Assembly: GCF_001855555.1 (NCBI RefSeq)
Contig: NZ_MKCT01000017.1
Span: 124,001 to 188,000 of the forward strand
Direction: 5' to 3'
DNA: 64,000 nucleotides
From: Chromobacterium sphagni
GTDB lineage: Bacteria; Pseudomonadota; Gammaproteobacteria; Burkholderiales; Chromobacteriaceae
Position 1 is the stretch's first letter, and every line of letters begins with the position of its first letter. The notes under the pieces were generated by a model. The model did no database searches. It saw nothing but the letters and a program-made list of their open reading frames with translations, and had not been told where the DNA came from. Both the position numbers and the translations under genes were made by a program. Below, piece after piece: positions 51,568 to 60,641 of the stretch.

Positions 51568-52949
51568 AACCACTCGCGATGACCCGCCGACGCTGGCTGC
51601 AACTGGGCTCCGCCGCGATGCTGGCCGGCATCGCCGGCCGGGGAGGGACGCAAGCCGCCGCCGGATCCGCCAGCGCTTACCGCTGGCGCAGCTGGACCGG
51701 CATCAACCGCTGCCAGGCGCTGGCGCTGGAGATGCCGGCGGACGAGGCCGAGCTGGCGGCGCTGCTGCGCGGCAACGACGCCGCCTTGCGTTGCGTCGGC
51801 TCCGGGCACTCGTTTTCGCCGCTGGTGCCCACCGCGGGCCGGCTGCTGTCGCTGGACCGGATGTCGGGCGTGGTGGCGCAAGACAGGACGGCATTGACCG
51901 CCACGCTGCTGGCGGGCACCCGGCTGGCGCAGCTGTCGCGGCAGCTGGATGGCCAAGGCCTGGCGCTGCGCAATCTGCCGGATGTGGATGTGCAGACCTT
52001 CGCCGGCGCCATCAGCACCGCCACCCATGGCACCGGCGCGCGGCTGCAAGCCTTGCACGCCGATGTGTTGGCGCTGCGGCTGCTGACGCCGGCGGGCGAG
52101 GCGCTGGAGTTCAGCCGGGACCGGGATCCGGAGCTGCTGCAGGCCGCCAGGGTGTCGCTGGGCAGCTTGGGAGTGGTCACCCAGGCCACCATCAGCGTGG
52201 TGCCGGCTTATTATCTGCAACGCAAGGTCTGGTTGAGGCCGTTGGCCCAGCTGCTGGAGGCGGCTCCGGAATTGGCGCGGCAGCATCGCAATTTCGAATT
52301 CTATTACCTGCCCTTCACCGGCTATGCGGCGGCGATCACCCATGACGTCCGGGCCGGCGGCGCGGTGTCCCACCCGGAGTCGAACGACGAGGACATGTTG
52401 CGCGAACTGCGCCGGCTGCGCGACTGGCTGGGCCGCGTGCCCGACCTGCGGCGCTGGGTGGCGCAAAAGCTGATAGACCCGGCGCAGACCGAGCTGGCGC
52501 TGGACAAGTCCTGGCGCCTGCTGTCCACCGCCCGGCCCACTCCGTTCAACGAGTCCGAATGCCATGTGCCGCGCGAGGCCGGCATCCGCTGCGTGCGCGA
52601 GGTGATACGCAAGCTTGAGCAGCGCAACGAGGTGTTCTTCCCGCTGGAGTTCCGCTTCGTCGGGGCCGACGAAGCCTGGCTCAGCCCCTTCTACCAGCGC
52701 GACTCCTGCTCCATCGCCGTGCATGCCGCGGCGGGCGAAGCCTACGACTATCTGGTGAGCGATATCGCGCCCATCTTCCGCAAATACCAGGGCCGGCCGC
52801 ATTGGGGCAAACTGCATGCGCACCGGGCTATCGATTTCGCCGCCCTGTATCCGCGCTGGAACGATTTTCTGCAGCTCCGGCGGCAGTTCGATCCCAAGGG
52901 CCGCCTGCTCAATCCGCATCTGCGCCAGGTATTCGGGATCCGCGCATGA
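51564..52949 (+). CDS. Tat-exported FAD-linked lactone oxidase (ALO/gulonolactone oxidase type)
   Basis: A 461-residue oxidase. N-terminal Tat signal MTRRRWLQLGSAAMLAGIAG with RRR. FAD-binding PCMH domain: CVGSGHSFSPL (His next to Ser as the site for covalent FAD), ISTATHGTGARLQ. C-terminal ALO domain: FYYLPFTGY and HWGKLHAH, the family motif. It would oxidise a sugar lactone or polyol and pass electrons to the cytochrome rather than O2; this is inference from the neighbour. The ATG overlaps the previous stop as ATGA, and its own stop overlaps the next start in the same way. Confidence 0.87.
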   Translation: MKPLAMTRRRWLQLGSAAMLAGIAGRGGTQAAAGSASAYRWRSWTGINRCQALALEMPADEAELAALLRGNDAALRCVGSGHSFSPLVPTAGRLLSLDRMSGVVAQDRTALTATLLAGTRLAQLSRQLDGQGLALRNLPDVDVQTFAGAISTATHGTGARLQALHADVLALRLLTPAGEALEFSRDRDPELLQAARVSLGSLGVVTQATISVVPAYYLQRKVWLRPLAQLLEAAPELARQHRNFEFYYLPFTGYAAAITHDVRAGGAVSHPESNDEDMLRELRRLRDWLGRVPDLRRWVAQKLIDPAQTELALDKSWRLLSTARPTPFNESECHVPREAGIRCVREVIRKLEQRNEVFFPLEFRFVGADEAWLSPFYQRDSCSIAVHAAAGEAYDYLVSDIAPIFRKYQGRPHWGKLHAHRAIDFAALYPRWNDFLQLRRQFDPKGRLLNPHLRQVFGIRA

Positions 52950-54220
52950 ACCGGCGCCAAGTGCTGGCCGCTTGCGCTTTGGGCGCGCTTGCCGCCGCGG
53001 CATACGCTCTCCGGCCGGCGGTGCGCGGCGGTCCGCATGACGGCTATTTCCGCAAATTGTCCGCCGCGTTGCGGCAGGCCGGCATCGGCACGCCGACGCT
53101 GGTGTTGGACCGCGAGCGGCTGCACGCCAACGCGCGGCAGATTCTGCGCAATCTGAATGGCCGCCTGCCGCTGCGGGTGGTGGTGAAGTCGCTGCCTTGC
53201 CCGGCCTTGCTGGAAGAGGTGGCGGGCCTTGCCGGCACGCAAAGGCAGATGCTGTTCAGCCTGCCGCAGCTGTTGGCGATGGCGCGGCAGGATCGCGACA
53301 TCCTGCTGGGCAAGCCGTTGCCGGCGCCGGCGGCGCTGGCTTTCTACCGTCAGTTCGATGGTCGCGGCTTCCAGCCTGAGCGGCAACTGCAATGGCTGGT
53401 GGACACCCCGCAGCGGTTGGCGCAATACCGCGAGCTGGCGCGCGGCCAGGATCTGCGGCTGCGAGTCAATTTCGAGATAGACGTGGGTCTGCACCGCGGC
53501 GGCATCGCCAGCCTGGAGACGATGCGGAGCATGCTCGACATCGTGCAGGCCGAACCGCGGCTGCAATGGGCCGGACTGATGGGCTACGACGCCCACGTCG
53601 CCAAAATTCCCAATCTGCCCGGCCTGCGCGAGCAGGCCCACGCCCATGCGCGCGCGAGGTACGCGGTTTTCGCCGACGAGGTGAGAGCCAGGCCAGGGGT
53701 GTTCGGCAGCGCCAAGACGCCATGTTTCAATGCCGGCGGTTCGCCGACCTACCGGCTGTACGACGGTTCCGGCGTGGAGAACGAAGTGGCGCTGGGTTCG
53801 GCCATGGTCAAGCCAAGCGGCTTCGACAGCGCCATGCTGGCGGACTTGCAGCCGGCCTGCTTCATCGCCGCGCCGGTGTTGAAGGCGCAAGCGCCATTCG
53901 AGCTGCCCTACGGCGTGGAATGGCTGGGCGGCCTGCTGCGCGCCTGGGACGACAACGCCCGGCGCGGCTATTTCATTTATGGCGGCAACTGGTTGGCCGA
54001 CCCAGTCTCGCCGCCGGGCCTGAGCGGCAGCGGCTTGTACGGCGCCTCATCCAACCAGCAGGTTCTGCTGGGTTCCGGCCGCCAGGCGCTGGCGGTGGAC
54101 GATACGGTGTTCTTCCGCCCGCGCCAGAGCGAGGCGGTGCTGCAGCAATTCGGCGACATCGCGGTATACGAGCATGGCCGGATAAGCGAGATGTGGCCGG
54201 TTTTGCCAGCCACCGGCTAG
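52946..54220 (+). CDS. Tat-exported fold-III PLP enzyme (D-threonine aldolase/DSD1-like)
   Basis: A 424-residue pyridoxal-phosphate enzyme of the alanine racemase/D-threonine aldolase fold. Tat-like signal MNRRQVLAACALGALAAAAY with twin Arg. LRVVVKSLP places the PLP lysine at K81; RVNFEIDVGLHRGG is the barrel segment; NAGGSPTYRLYDGSGVENEVALGSAM lies near the phosphate-binding end. Export of a PLP enzyme is unusual. Substrate may be a D-3-hydroxy amino acid. ATG overlaps the oxidase stop, so the three genes are coupled. Confidence 0.8.
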   Translation: MNRRQVLAACALGALAAAAYALRPAVRGGPHDGYFRKLSAALRQAGIGTPTLVLDRERLHANARQILRNLNGRLPLRVVVKSLPCPALLEEVAGLAGTQRQMLFSLPQLLAMARQDRDILLGKPLPAPAALAFYRQFDGRGFQPERQLQWLVDTPQRLAQYRELARGQDLRLRVNFEIDVGLHRGGIASLETMRSMLDIVQAEPRLQWAGLMGYDAHVAKIPNLPGLREQAHAHARARYAVFADEVRARPGVFGSAKTPCFNAGGSPTYRLYDGSGVENEVALGSAMVKPSGFDSAMLADLQPACFIAAPVLKAQAPFELPYGVEWLGGLLRAWDDNARRGYFIYGGNWLADPVSPPGLSGSGLYGASSNQQVLLGSGRQALAVDDTVFFRPRQSEAVLQQFGDIAVYEHGRISEMWPVLPATG

Positions 54221-54388
54221 TGTCGATGCCGGCGGCGCGCGGATCGCAAAGCGGTCGTGGCTGGCTGAAGGGACAGCACCCCTTTTCCGGTCCTGGCCAT
54301 ACCATGCCGATGGCTCAGTTAGGGCAGCGGTGAAGCCGCAACCGGCCGGAGCCGTTCCTTGATCCTTCCACTCGCAAAGGAGTCATGC

Positions 54389-55807
54389 ATGAACCTATTC
54401 GCCAAACCCGAGCGCCGCGCGCTGGCTGACGACGCATCGCCGATGCCGCAGCTTCCTGGCCGTTTCATCATGGGTTTCTGGCATAACTGGCCATCGTCGC
54501 CCGGCAACGGCTACCAACGGGGACAATCGGCGGATATGGCGCTCACCGACATCCCAGAGGATTACGGCGTGGTAGCGGTGGCTTTCATGAAGGGCGCCGG
54601 CATCCCGACTTTCAAACCGTACGATATGAGCGACGAAGCCTTCCGCGCCCAGGTGGCGGAGCTGAACCGCCAGGAGCGGTCGGTGCTGATCTCGCTGGGC
54701 GGAGCCGACGCTCATATCGAGCTGCACGCCGGGCAGGAAGGCGCGCTGGCGGAAGAGATCATCCGGCTGGTGGAAACCTACGGCTTCGACGGGCTGGACA
54801 TCGACCTGGAGCAGAGCGCGATTTCCGCCGCCGACAACGCCACGGTGATCCCGGCCGCGCTCAAGCGGGTGAAGGACCACTACGCGGCGCAGGGCCTGCA
54901 CTTCATCATCAGCATGGCGCCGGAGTTTCCCTACCTGAAGCCGGACGGCGCCTATGCGGCCTATCTCGCGGCGCTGGACGGCTACTACGATTTCATCGCT
55001 CCGCAATACTACAATCAGGGCGGTGACGGCGTATGGGTGGACGAGTTGAACATGTGGCTGGCGCAGAGCGACGACGAGCACAAGGAAGACTTCCTGTACT
55101 ACCTGACCGACAGCCTGATCCATGGCACCCGCGGCTATCTGCGCATCCCGGCCGACAAGTTCGCCATCGGCCTGCCGGCCAACGTCGATGCCGCCGCCAC
55201 CGGCTTCGTCCGTGATCCAGAGGCGGTGTTCGGCGCGCTGAGCCGGCTGGAGGCGGCCGGCAACCCGATCCGCGGCCTGATGACCTGGTCGGTCAACTGG
55301 GACGGTGGCCGCAATGCCGCCGGCGCATCGTACGACTGGGGCTTCATCGCCGATTACGCGCCGTTGCTGGAAGGCGGAGCGGAGGGAGAGCGTCCTGCCG
55401 CGCCGGGCAATCTGCGCGCAAGCGAAGCGGGCGAGGATTTTGTCGCGCTGAACTGGCAGGCGCCCGTCGGCGTGGCGCAATACCGTGTCTACCGCGACGG
55501 CCAGGCAGTGGGCTTGACCACTTCCACCAGCTATCGCGACAACGGCTTGCGGCCCGGTATGGATTACCGTTACCAAGCGACGGCGCTGGATGAGGCCGGC
55601 CGCGAATCTTTGCCTAGCAACAGCGTGGTTGCGCATACCGAAGGCGGAGGGGGCGAGCCGGATTTTCCGGAATGGTGGAACGGCCATTACTACCAGGTGG
55701 GCGATGGCGTCAGCTACCAGGGCCGCCGTTACCAGTGCCTGCAGGCGCATGAGTCGAATCCGGGCTGGATGCCGGACGCCGCCATCACGCTGTGGCGGCT
55801 GATCTAG
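54389..55807 (+). CDS. GH18 chitinase with FnIII and chitin-binding modules
   Basis: A 472-residue chitinase. Catalytic GH18 domain (about 25-325) with the DxxDxDxE motif in GFDGLDIDLEQ, then a fibronectin type III domain (about 335-420) and a C-terminal CBM5/12 chitin-binding domain (WWNGHYYQVGDGVSYQGRRYQC...GWMPDAAITLWRL). AAAGGAG precedes the ATG at 54389. It has no Sec or Tat signal at the N-terminus (MNLFAKPERRALADD), so export by another route or a cytosolic location is possible. A terminator follows. Confidence 0.94.
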   Translation: MNLFAKPERRALADDASPMPQLPGRFIMGFWHNWPSSPGNGYQRGQSADMALTDIPEDYGVVAVAFMKGAGIPTFKPYDMSDEAFRAQVAELNRQERSVLISLGGADAHIELHAGQEGALAEEIIRLVETYGFDGLDIDLEQSAISAADNATVIPAALKRVKDHYAAQGLHFIISMAPEFPYLKPDGAYAAYLAALDGYYDFIAPQYYNQGGDGVWVDELNMWLAQSDDEHKEDFLYYLTDSLIHGTRGYLRIPADKFAIGLPANVDAAATGFVRDPEAVFGALSRLEAAGNPIRGLMTWSVNWDGGRNAAGASYDWGFIADYAPLLEGGAEGERPAAPGNLRASEAGEDFVALNWQAPVGVAQYRVYRDGQAVGLTTSTSYRDNGLRPGMDYRYQATALDEAGRESLPSNSVVAHTEGGGGEPDFPEWWNGHYYQVGDGVSYQGRRYQCLQAHESNPGWMPDAAITLWRLI

Positions 55808-55821
55808 GCGCCGCCGGATGG

Positions 55822-55850
55822 AAAAACCGTCGCGGATGCGGCGGTTTTTC
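55822..55850 (+). terminator. Rho-independent terminator of the chitinase gene
   Basis: AAAAACCGTCGC and GCGGCGGTTTTT pair over a short loop, 15 bases after the stop. Confidence 0.88.
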
Positions 55851-56036
55851 ATTTAGCGGCCTTGCGCTTATGCATCGGGCCTGCGTTTCCGCCATGGCCA
55901 GGCTCCGGCGCGCTCGCGGTTGTCGGCTGGCTAAGAGATGGCGGTTAATCATGGCGCGCGTTCGCTGCTGATCGCCGTTATTCTCCTGCTGATCGCACAC
56001 CTGCCGGCATCGCATCGCATCGCGGCGCGGAAACGC
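55851..56036. other. Short intergenic stretch
   Basis: No gene supported between the chitinase terminator and the next hairpin. Confidence 0.4.
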
Positions 56037-56069
56037 GATCGGCCCCGGGCAAGCCGCGCGGGGCCGATC
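56037..56069 (-). terminator. Hairpin downstream of the DUF2076-like gene
   Basis: GATCGGCCCCG and CGGGGCCGATC form an 11-bp stem about 50 bases past the minus-strand stop. No strong U-tract. Confidence 0.55.
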
Positions 56070-56120
56070 TGTCATCGCCAGGCTTGAGCGTGGTGTGCGC
56101 TGCCAAGCCTGCGCAGACGC

Positions 56121-56882
56121 TTAGACGTAGTCGCTGTTGTCATCCGCGGTGTCGTCGGAAGTGTCGGACACCGACGGGTAGTCGTCCTGCGATTGGGATG
56201 CCTGTTGGTAGCCGCCGGCGGAGTCGGACTCGTAGTAGTTGTTGACCGTGATGTACTGCTCCACCGGCGCTTCGTGTTCGGCAAAGCCTTGGCTTGAGCC
56301 ATGGTCAAAACCGCCGCCGCCGCTGTGGCCGCTGTGCTCGTTGCCGCCAAACAGGCTTTCAATGCCTTGCACCAGGAAGGTGCCGGCCGCTACGCCGGCG
56401 GCGGTGGTGGCTACATTGCCGAGGAAGCTGCCGACGCCGCCACTCAGAAAACCGGAACGCTGGGCCGGCGCGGGTGGCTGATATGCCGGAGCCGGTTGTT
56501 GGTAGGCAGGCGCGGCCGGAGGGTAAGCCGGCGCAGGCTGCTGGTAGGCGGGAGCCGGGGCGGCCGGACGCGGCGCGGCGGGCGCGCCACTCCAGGCGGC
56601 GCCGGGGCTAGGGTCAAGGAAAGTGCCGGGCGCGCCAGCGGTGGCCGGGGGAGCGCTGCGGGCGGCTTGCAGATCGTTTTGCACCTGGGCGATCTGCGCC
56701 TTGGCGGCATTCAGCGCCTGTTCCTGCTGCATGCAGCGCAGCACCAGCAGATAGGCGGCGTCGGGTTGCGCGGCCACAGCCTGCGTGATGGCGGCGTTGG
56801 CTTGCGGGTCTTTGGCCACGCCACGGGTTTGTACCAGTTGGTTCAGGAAATTTTGCAGTGCTTGGGTTTCTTGCGGCGACAT
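56121..56882 (-). CDS. DUF2076-like protein
   Basis: A 253-residue protein of the DUF2076 type. N-terminal part (1-75) SPQETQALQNFLNQLVQTRG...PDAAYLLVLRCMQQEQALNAAKAQIAQVQ is the family core, a helical pair. A Pro/Ala/Tyr-rich repeat (PAPAYQQ-type) spans about 105-150. Then RSGFLSGGVGSFLGNVATTAAGVAAGTFLVQGIESLFGG (about 150-190) is a Gly-rich hydrophobic segment. The C-terminus is acidic. The ATG at 56882 starts the core; the 56951 start would add an unrelated leader. Function of the family is unclear; an envelope role is inferred. Confidence 0.85.
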   Translation of the reverse strand: MSPQETQALQNFLNQLVQTRGVAKDPQANAAITQAVAAQPDAAYLLVLRCMQQEQALNAAKAQIAQVQNDLQAARSAPPATAGAPGTFLDPSPGAAWSGAPAAPRPAAPAPAYQQPAPAYPPAAPAYQQPAPAYQPPAPAQRSGFLSGGVGSFLGNVATTAAGVAAGTFLVQGIESLFGGNEHSGHSGGGGFDHGSSQGFAEHEAPVEQYITVNNYYESDSAGGYQQASQSQDDYPSVSDTSDDTADDNSDYV

Positions 56883-57220
56883 GATGGTCTTTCTGGGTTG
56901 AACGGGCCGGGATGGCGCAGCCTGATGCTCATTCCGGCAAAAAAATGCCAAATTAATTTGTAAACGTATTGTATATGGATTTAGGGTTTTTCAGCAGTGA
57001 CGGATGTGCGGTTGCGGCGCGAGTGTGAATAGTAGCATTGGACAACTCTGGCATCGGCGGAGATCAGGCCAGACCAATGCCCGTTCATCATGGCTGCTAG
57101 CGTTTTCCGCATCGGCATGGGGGATGGGAGCGGCAGCGTCCTGCCGAGAGGGAAGCAAAAGCGGCTAGCTCATTCATGGGCTGTCCGCAATCTTGAAACC
57201 ATCCCGGCAAGAGTCTGTGG
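56883..57220. other. Intergenic region
   Basis: No gene supported. The first 120 bases upstream of the DUF2076-like gene are AT-rich and would contain its promoter. Confidence 0.4.
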
Positions 57221-58837
57221 TTACAGCTTATAGCGGGCAACTACTTTGTTCATTGTCTGCATGGCGTCATCCAGGGATTGCGCGGTGTCCGCAGTCTCTT
57301 TCGCCGCGGTGCTCGACTGGTTGGCCATCTGGGAGATCTTCTCCACCTGCCCGGCGATGGTGTTGCAGGCAATCGCCTGTTCCCTGATGGAGTCGGCGAT
57401 CTCGCCCACCATCTGCAGCGCGGTATTGGACGATTTGCCAATTTCGCCGATGGCTGCCATGGCTTCGTCGGCGCGGATCACGCCGGATTCAACCAACTGC
57501 TGGGTTTCGCTCATGCGAGAGGTGGTCTTGCGCGAGGTGTCGGTGACGCCGCGGATCACCTGGTCGATCTCGCTGGTGAGGGTGGCGGTGCGTTCCGCCA
57601 GCTTGCGCACCTCATCCGCCACCACGGCGAAGCCGCGGCCGGTTTCGCCGGCCCTGGCCGCCTCAATGGCGGCGTTGAGCGCCAAAAGATTGGTTTGTTC
57701 GGCAATGTCCTTGATGCTGCTGACCGAACTGGCAATCCTGCCATTTTGCTCTTCCAGCTCGGTCAGGCTGTTGCTGGCATGGCCAACGGTGCTTGAGATG
57801 GAACGAATTTCTTCCGCGGTCTTGGCGATCACCTGCTGGCCATTGCCGGCATGGCGAGTGGCTTCGCCAGTTTGGACATTGCTGTGCTCGGCGCGGTCGC
57901 CCACATGATTGATGCTGACAGTCAGCTGCTCCATGGTGGCGGCGATGGCGGCGGAGGCCTCGTTCTGTTGCTGGGCGGCGGTCAGCACATTGCCGGCGGT
58001 GCGGGCGAGGTCCGAGGTGTAGCCGGACACCTTGCCGCAGTTTTCCGAGATATGGCTCAGGCTGCGGCGCAGGCGGTCCATCAACTGGTTGAAGGTGGTG
58101 GCGGTATTGCCGATTTCGTCATTGGGGTTGTGCACTCTCACTTGCAGCGTGAAGTCCAGCTTTTCGCCTATCTGGTTCATCACGTTGTTGAGTTCGTTCA
58201 GCGGCCGGGTGATGGACAGAAAGCTGCGCGCGCCGATGAAGCCCAGCAGCAGCGTGAGGAGAAGGGTGGCGCCGATGCTGATATTGCGCGATGAGTCGAT
58301 CAGGGATTGGGCATCGGCCACCTCCTTGTTGACATAGCGCTGGTTGTAGTCGATGTGCGCCACAATCGCCTGGCGCAGCTCGTTGCCGACAGGAGTCACC
58401 TTGTTTGCCCTGATCTTGCGCGCGCCATCCATGTCGCTGTGCTCTGCTGCCGCCAGCATGGGTTGCAGCGCGGTGTAATACTTGTCCAGCAACTGGGCAT
58501 CGTTGCGGTAGAGACCGCGGTCCACATCGTCGTTGATCATCTTGTCGTACTCGGCCAGAGCCGCTTTGGCGCCCTGGTATTCCTTTTCGACGTTGGCTTT
58601 GGCTATGGCCTGGTCGGCCGGGTTCACCGAGGTCAAGTCCTGCAGGCCAGCCAGGCGCAGCGAGGAGACGGCATTGCTGAACTTGTCCATGGCGGTCAGG
58701 CTGGGATAGTCGTTGGTGGCGAAGTTGGTGGCGGTGGTAGCCAGTTTTGATTGGACGTAAAGGCTGAACGAACTGATGCCTATCAAGGCCAGGATGGAAA
58801 GCAGAATGAGCAGCAAGATTTTTTTGGATACGGTCAT
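57221..58837 (-). CDS. Methyl-accepting chemotaxis protein
   Basis: A 538-residue chemoreceptor. TM1 (about 7-28), a periplasmic four-helix-bundle sensor (about 30-185, with [20 protein letters not shown]), TM2 (about 188-208), HAMP and a cytoplasmic hairpin with tip [43 protein letters not shown]. It has no C-terminal pentapeptide. Single gene, far from the operon at 4.7-14.1 kb. Ligand unknown. Confidence 0.95.
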   Translation of the reverse strand: MTVSKKILLLILLSILALIGISSFSLYVQSKLATTATNFATNDYPSLTAMDKFSNAVSSLRLAGLQDLTSVNPADQAIAKANVEKEYQGAKAALAEYDKMINDDVDRGLYRNDAQLLDKYYTALQPMLAAAEHSDMDGARKIRANKVTPVGNELRQAIVAHIDYNQRYVNKEVADAQSLIDSSRNISIGATLLLTLLLGFIGARSFLSITRPLNELNNVMNQIGEKLDFTLQVRVHNPNDEIGNTATTFNQLMDRLRRSLSHISENCGKVSGYTSDLARTAGNVLTAAQQQNEASAAIAATMEQLTVSINHVGDRAEHSNVQTGEATRHAGNGQQVIAKTAEEIRSISSTVGHASNSLTELEEQNGRIASSVSSIKDIAEQTNLLALNAAIEAARAGETGRGFAVVADEVRKLAERTATLTSEIDQVIRGVTDTSRKTTSRMSETQQLVESGVIRADEAMAAIGEIGKSSNTALQMVGEIADSIREQAIACNTIAGQVEKISQMANQSSTAAKETADTAQSLDDAMQTMNKVVARYKL

Positions 58838-59565
58838 GGCATTTGACTCCGTCTTTGTCGAGCATGGTATTCTATTTTTCTAGTCCATGAATGGATGGGC
58901 GGCAATTGCCATTTTGGTTAATAAACTAATCCTAAATGGGGACCTGACTGGTAATTCTACTTATGCAGAGCGATATTTTGGCCATTTATTCGATGGGGGA
59001 TAACTGTCTTGGCGGAGTGGAATTTAAGGGGAATTTTTTTAATTTTCCAGATGGTTTTTATCAACTGGCTTATGAATACTCAGAATGACGAACCGCGGCG
59101 AGGATATTGCTTTCCCGCAATTCATTCGATGGTTTCTTGAAAAGAATTTCTGCGGCACTCCCCGATTTCATCAAGCAGCGCAGCCTGGTTCCTCAGACGC
59201 AGGGCGTCGCAGCCCTGCCTCCTGTTGATTCCGCAGCGCCACAGCGCTTGGTTTTCTTGCCGAGGCGCGGCCATCTTTCTGCACTGCACATTTTCCATTT
59301 TTTTCTGCATTATTTGCTTTTGGCATGTCTGATCAATTTCGGAGGCGTGGGTTTGATTGGGTTTTGACTGCGATAAGCAAGCCTACGCCTTTGATCGCTG
59401 TGCGGATCGCAGTCTGCGCGGATGCGCGCATTCGGGTAGCAAGAGCCAGGCCATGGCGGAGTCGGCCTTTTCCAATTCAGTACGGTTTTGTCCGCCTGCC
59501 GTTTTCTCAATTTGGCAGGCCGCCATTGCCGTTTTCCGGCTTGTCGACAAACGCCGCCTGGGGGG
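58838..59565. other. Gene-poor region, AT-rich in the first half
   Basis: A 728-base stretch without a convincing gene. 58840-59110 is AT-rich and holds the MCP promoter. The 86-residue frame at 59107 has no ribosome binding site. No transposase or repeat is recognised. Confidence 0.4.
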
Positions 59566-60546
59566 CTAAGGCTTTTTATCGGCCTGAATCGCATCCGGCA
59601 GCGCCGCGCGCATCACTTCGACAAAACAGCGCAGCCGCGCCGGATAAAAGCGACTGTAGGGATAAACCAGGCTGACAGGCAGCGCAGAGGCCTGCCAGGC
59701 CGGCGCCAGTTGGACCAGGCGTCCGGCCGCCAGATCCTCGGCCATCACCCATGCCGAGCCCGCTCCCACGCCCAGCCCCATCGCGGCCGCGCTCCTCAGC
59801 GCATACAAGCTGTCGGTGCTCATGCGCGGCTCTATTGGAATGCGCGCCTCCTCGCCGCTGTCTATCCGGCGCAGCCTGATTTCGTGGCGGTAATAGGTTC
59901 GCAACGCCAGCCACGGCAGGCCGGCCAGCTGGGCGGGACTTTGCGGAATGACGCCGTCCGGCAGCAGCGACGGCGACGCCACCACGATGCGCGGCACTTC
60001 CGCCAGCTTGATGGCCACTAGCGACGAGTCGGTCACCTCGCCCACCTGGATGGCGCAGTCGATGCCGGCGGCGATGAAATCCTGGATCGAGCTGTCGTCG
60101 TGCAGCAGCCATTCCACCTTCATGCGCGGATAGCGCCGCAGATAGTCGGCCAGGGGATGGATCAGCCGCTCCTGGCCAAAGGCATGCGGCGCCACCACGC
60201 GCAAGATTCCTTCCGGTTCTTCGCGGGCGCCTCTCAGATCGGACTCGAAGGCCGCCCAGTTGGCCAGCAATTCCTTGGCGCGGGCAAAGCAACGCTCGCC
60301 GTCGTCGGTCAGCCGCATGCTGTGGGTGGAGCGTTGCAACAATTTCATCCCCAGCGACTTTTCCAGGGTCTGCAGCCGGCGGCTGATCGTTGGTTGCGTG
60401 GTGCCCAGTTGTTGGGCGGCCGCTGACAGATTGCCGGCTTCGACGATGCGGACGAAAGTCTGCATCAGTTCCAGGCGGTCGCCGGCATTGGCCGGTAGGC
60501 TAGCGCTCTGTTGCGGGCGCAGATCGGCGATTACGGGTTTTTTCAT
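59566..60546 (-). CDS. LysR-family transcriptional regulator
   Basis: A 326-residue LysR regulator. Winged HTH at residues about 22-80: MQTFVRIVEAGNLSAAAQQLGTTQPTISRRLQTLEKSLGMKLLQRSTHSMRLTDDG. The effector domain follows (GILRVVAPHAFGQERLIHPLADYLRRYPRMKVEW to the end). The ATG at 60546 lacks a good ribosome binding site; a TTG at 60564 is an alternative. It is divergent from an MFS exporter gene (95-bp gap), which it probably controls. Confidence 0.93.
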   Translation of the reverse strand: MKKPVIADLRPQQSASLPANAGDRLELMQTFVRIVEAGNLSAAAQQLGTTQPTISRRLQTLEKSLGMKLLQRSTHSMRLTDDGERCFARAKELLANWAAFESDLRGAREEPEGILRVVAPHAFGQERLIHPLADYLRRYPRMKVEWLLHDDSSIQDFIAAGIDCAIQVGEVTDSSLVAIKLAEVPRIVVASPSLLPDGVIPQSPAQLAGLPWLALRTYYRHEIRLRRIDSGEEARIPIEPRMSTDSLYALRSAAAMGLGVGAGSAWVMAEDLAAGRLVQLAPAWQASALPVSLVYPYSRFYPARLRCFVEVMRAALPDAIQADKKP

Positions 60547-60641
60547 ACGTAAAATGTATAACAAATCTACGTGTCGGCCTACTACCCTTTACCCACGGCG
60601 GAATGCAAACTCCATGCACTTGTTAACTGGGGCACGCCGCC

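Noticed and set aside
59107-59367. 86-residue frame with a hydrophobic end
   Set aside because: No ribosome binding site, weak codon bias; considered as an insertion-sequence remnant but no transposase motif seen.
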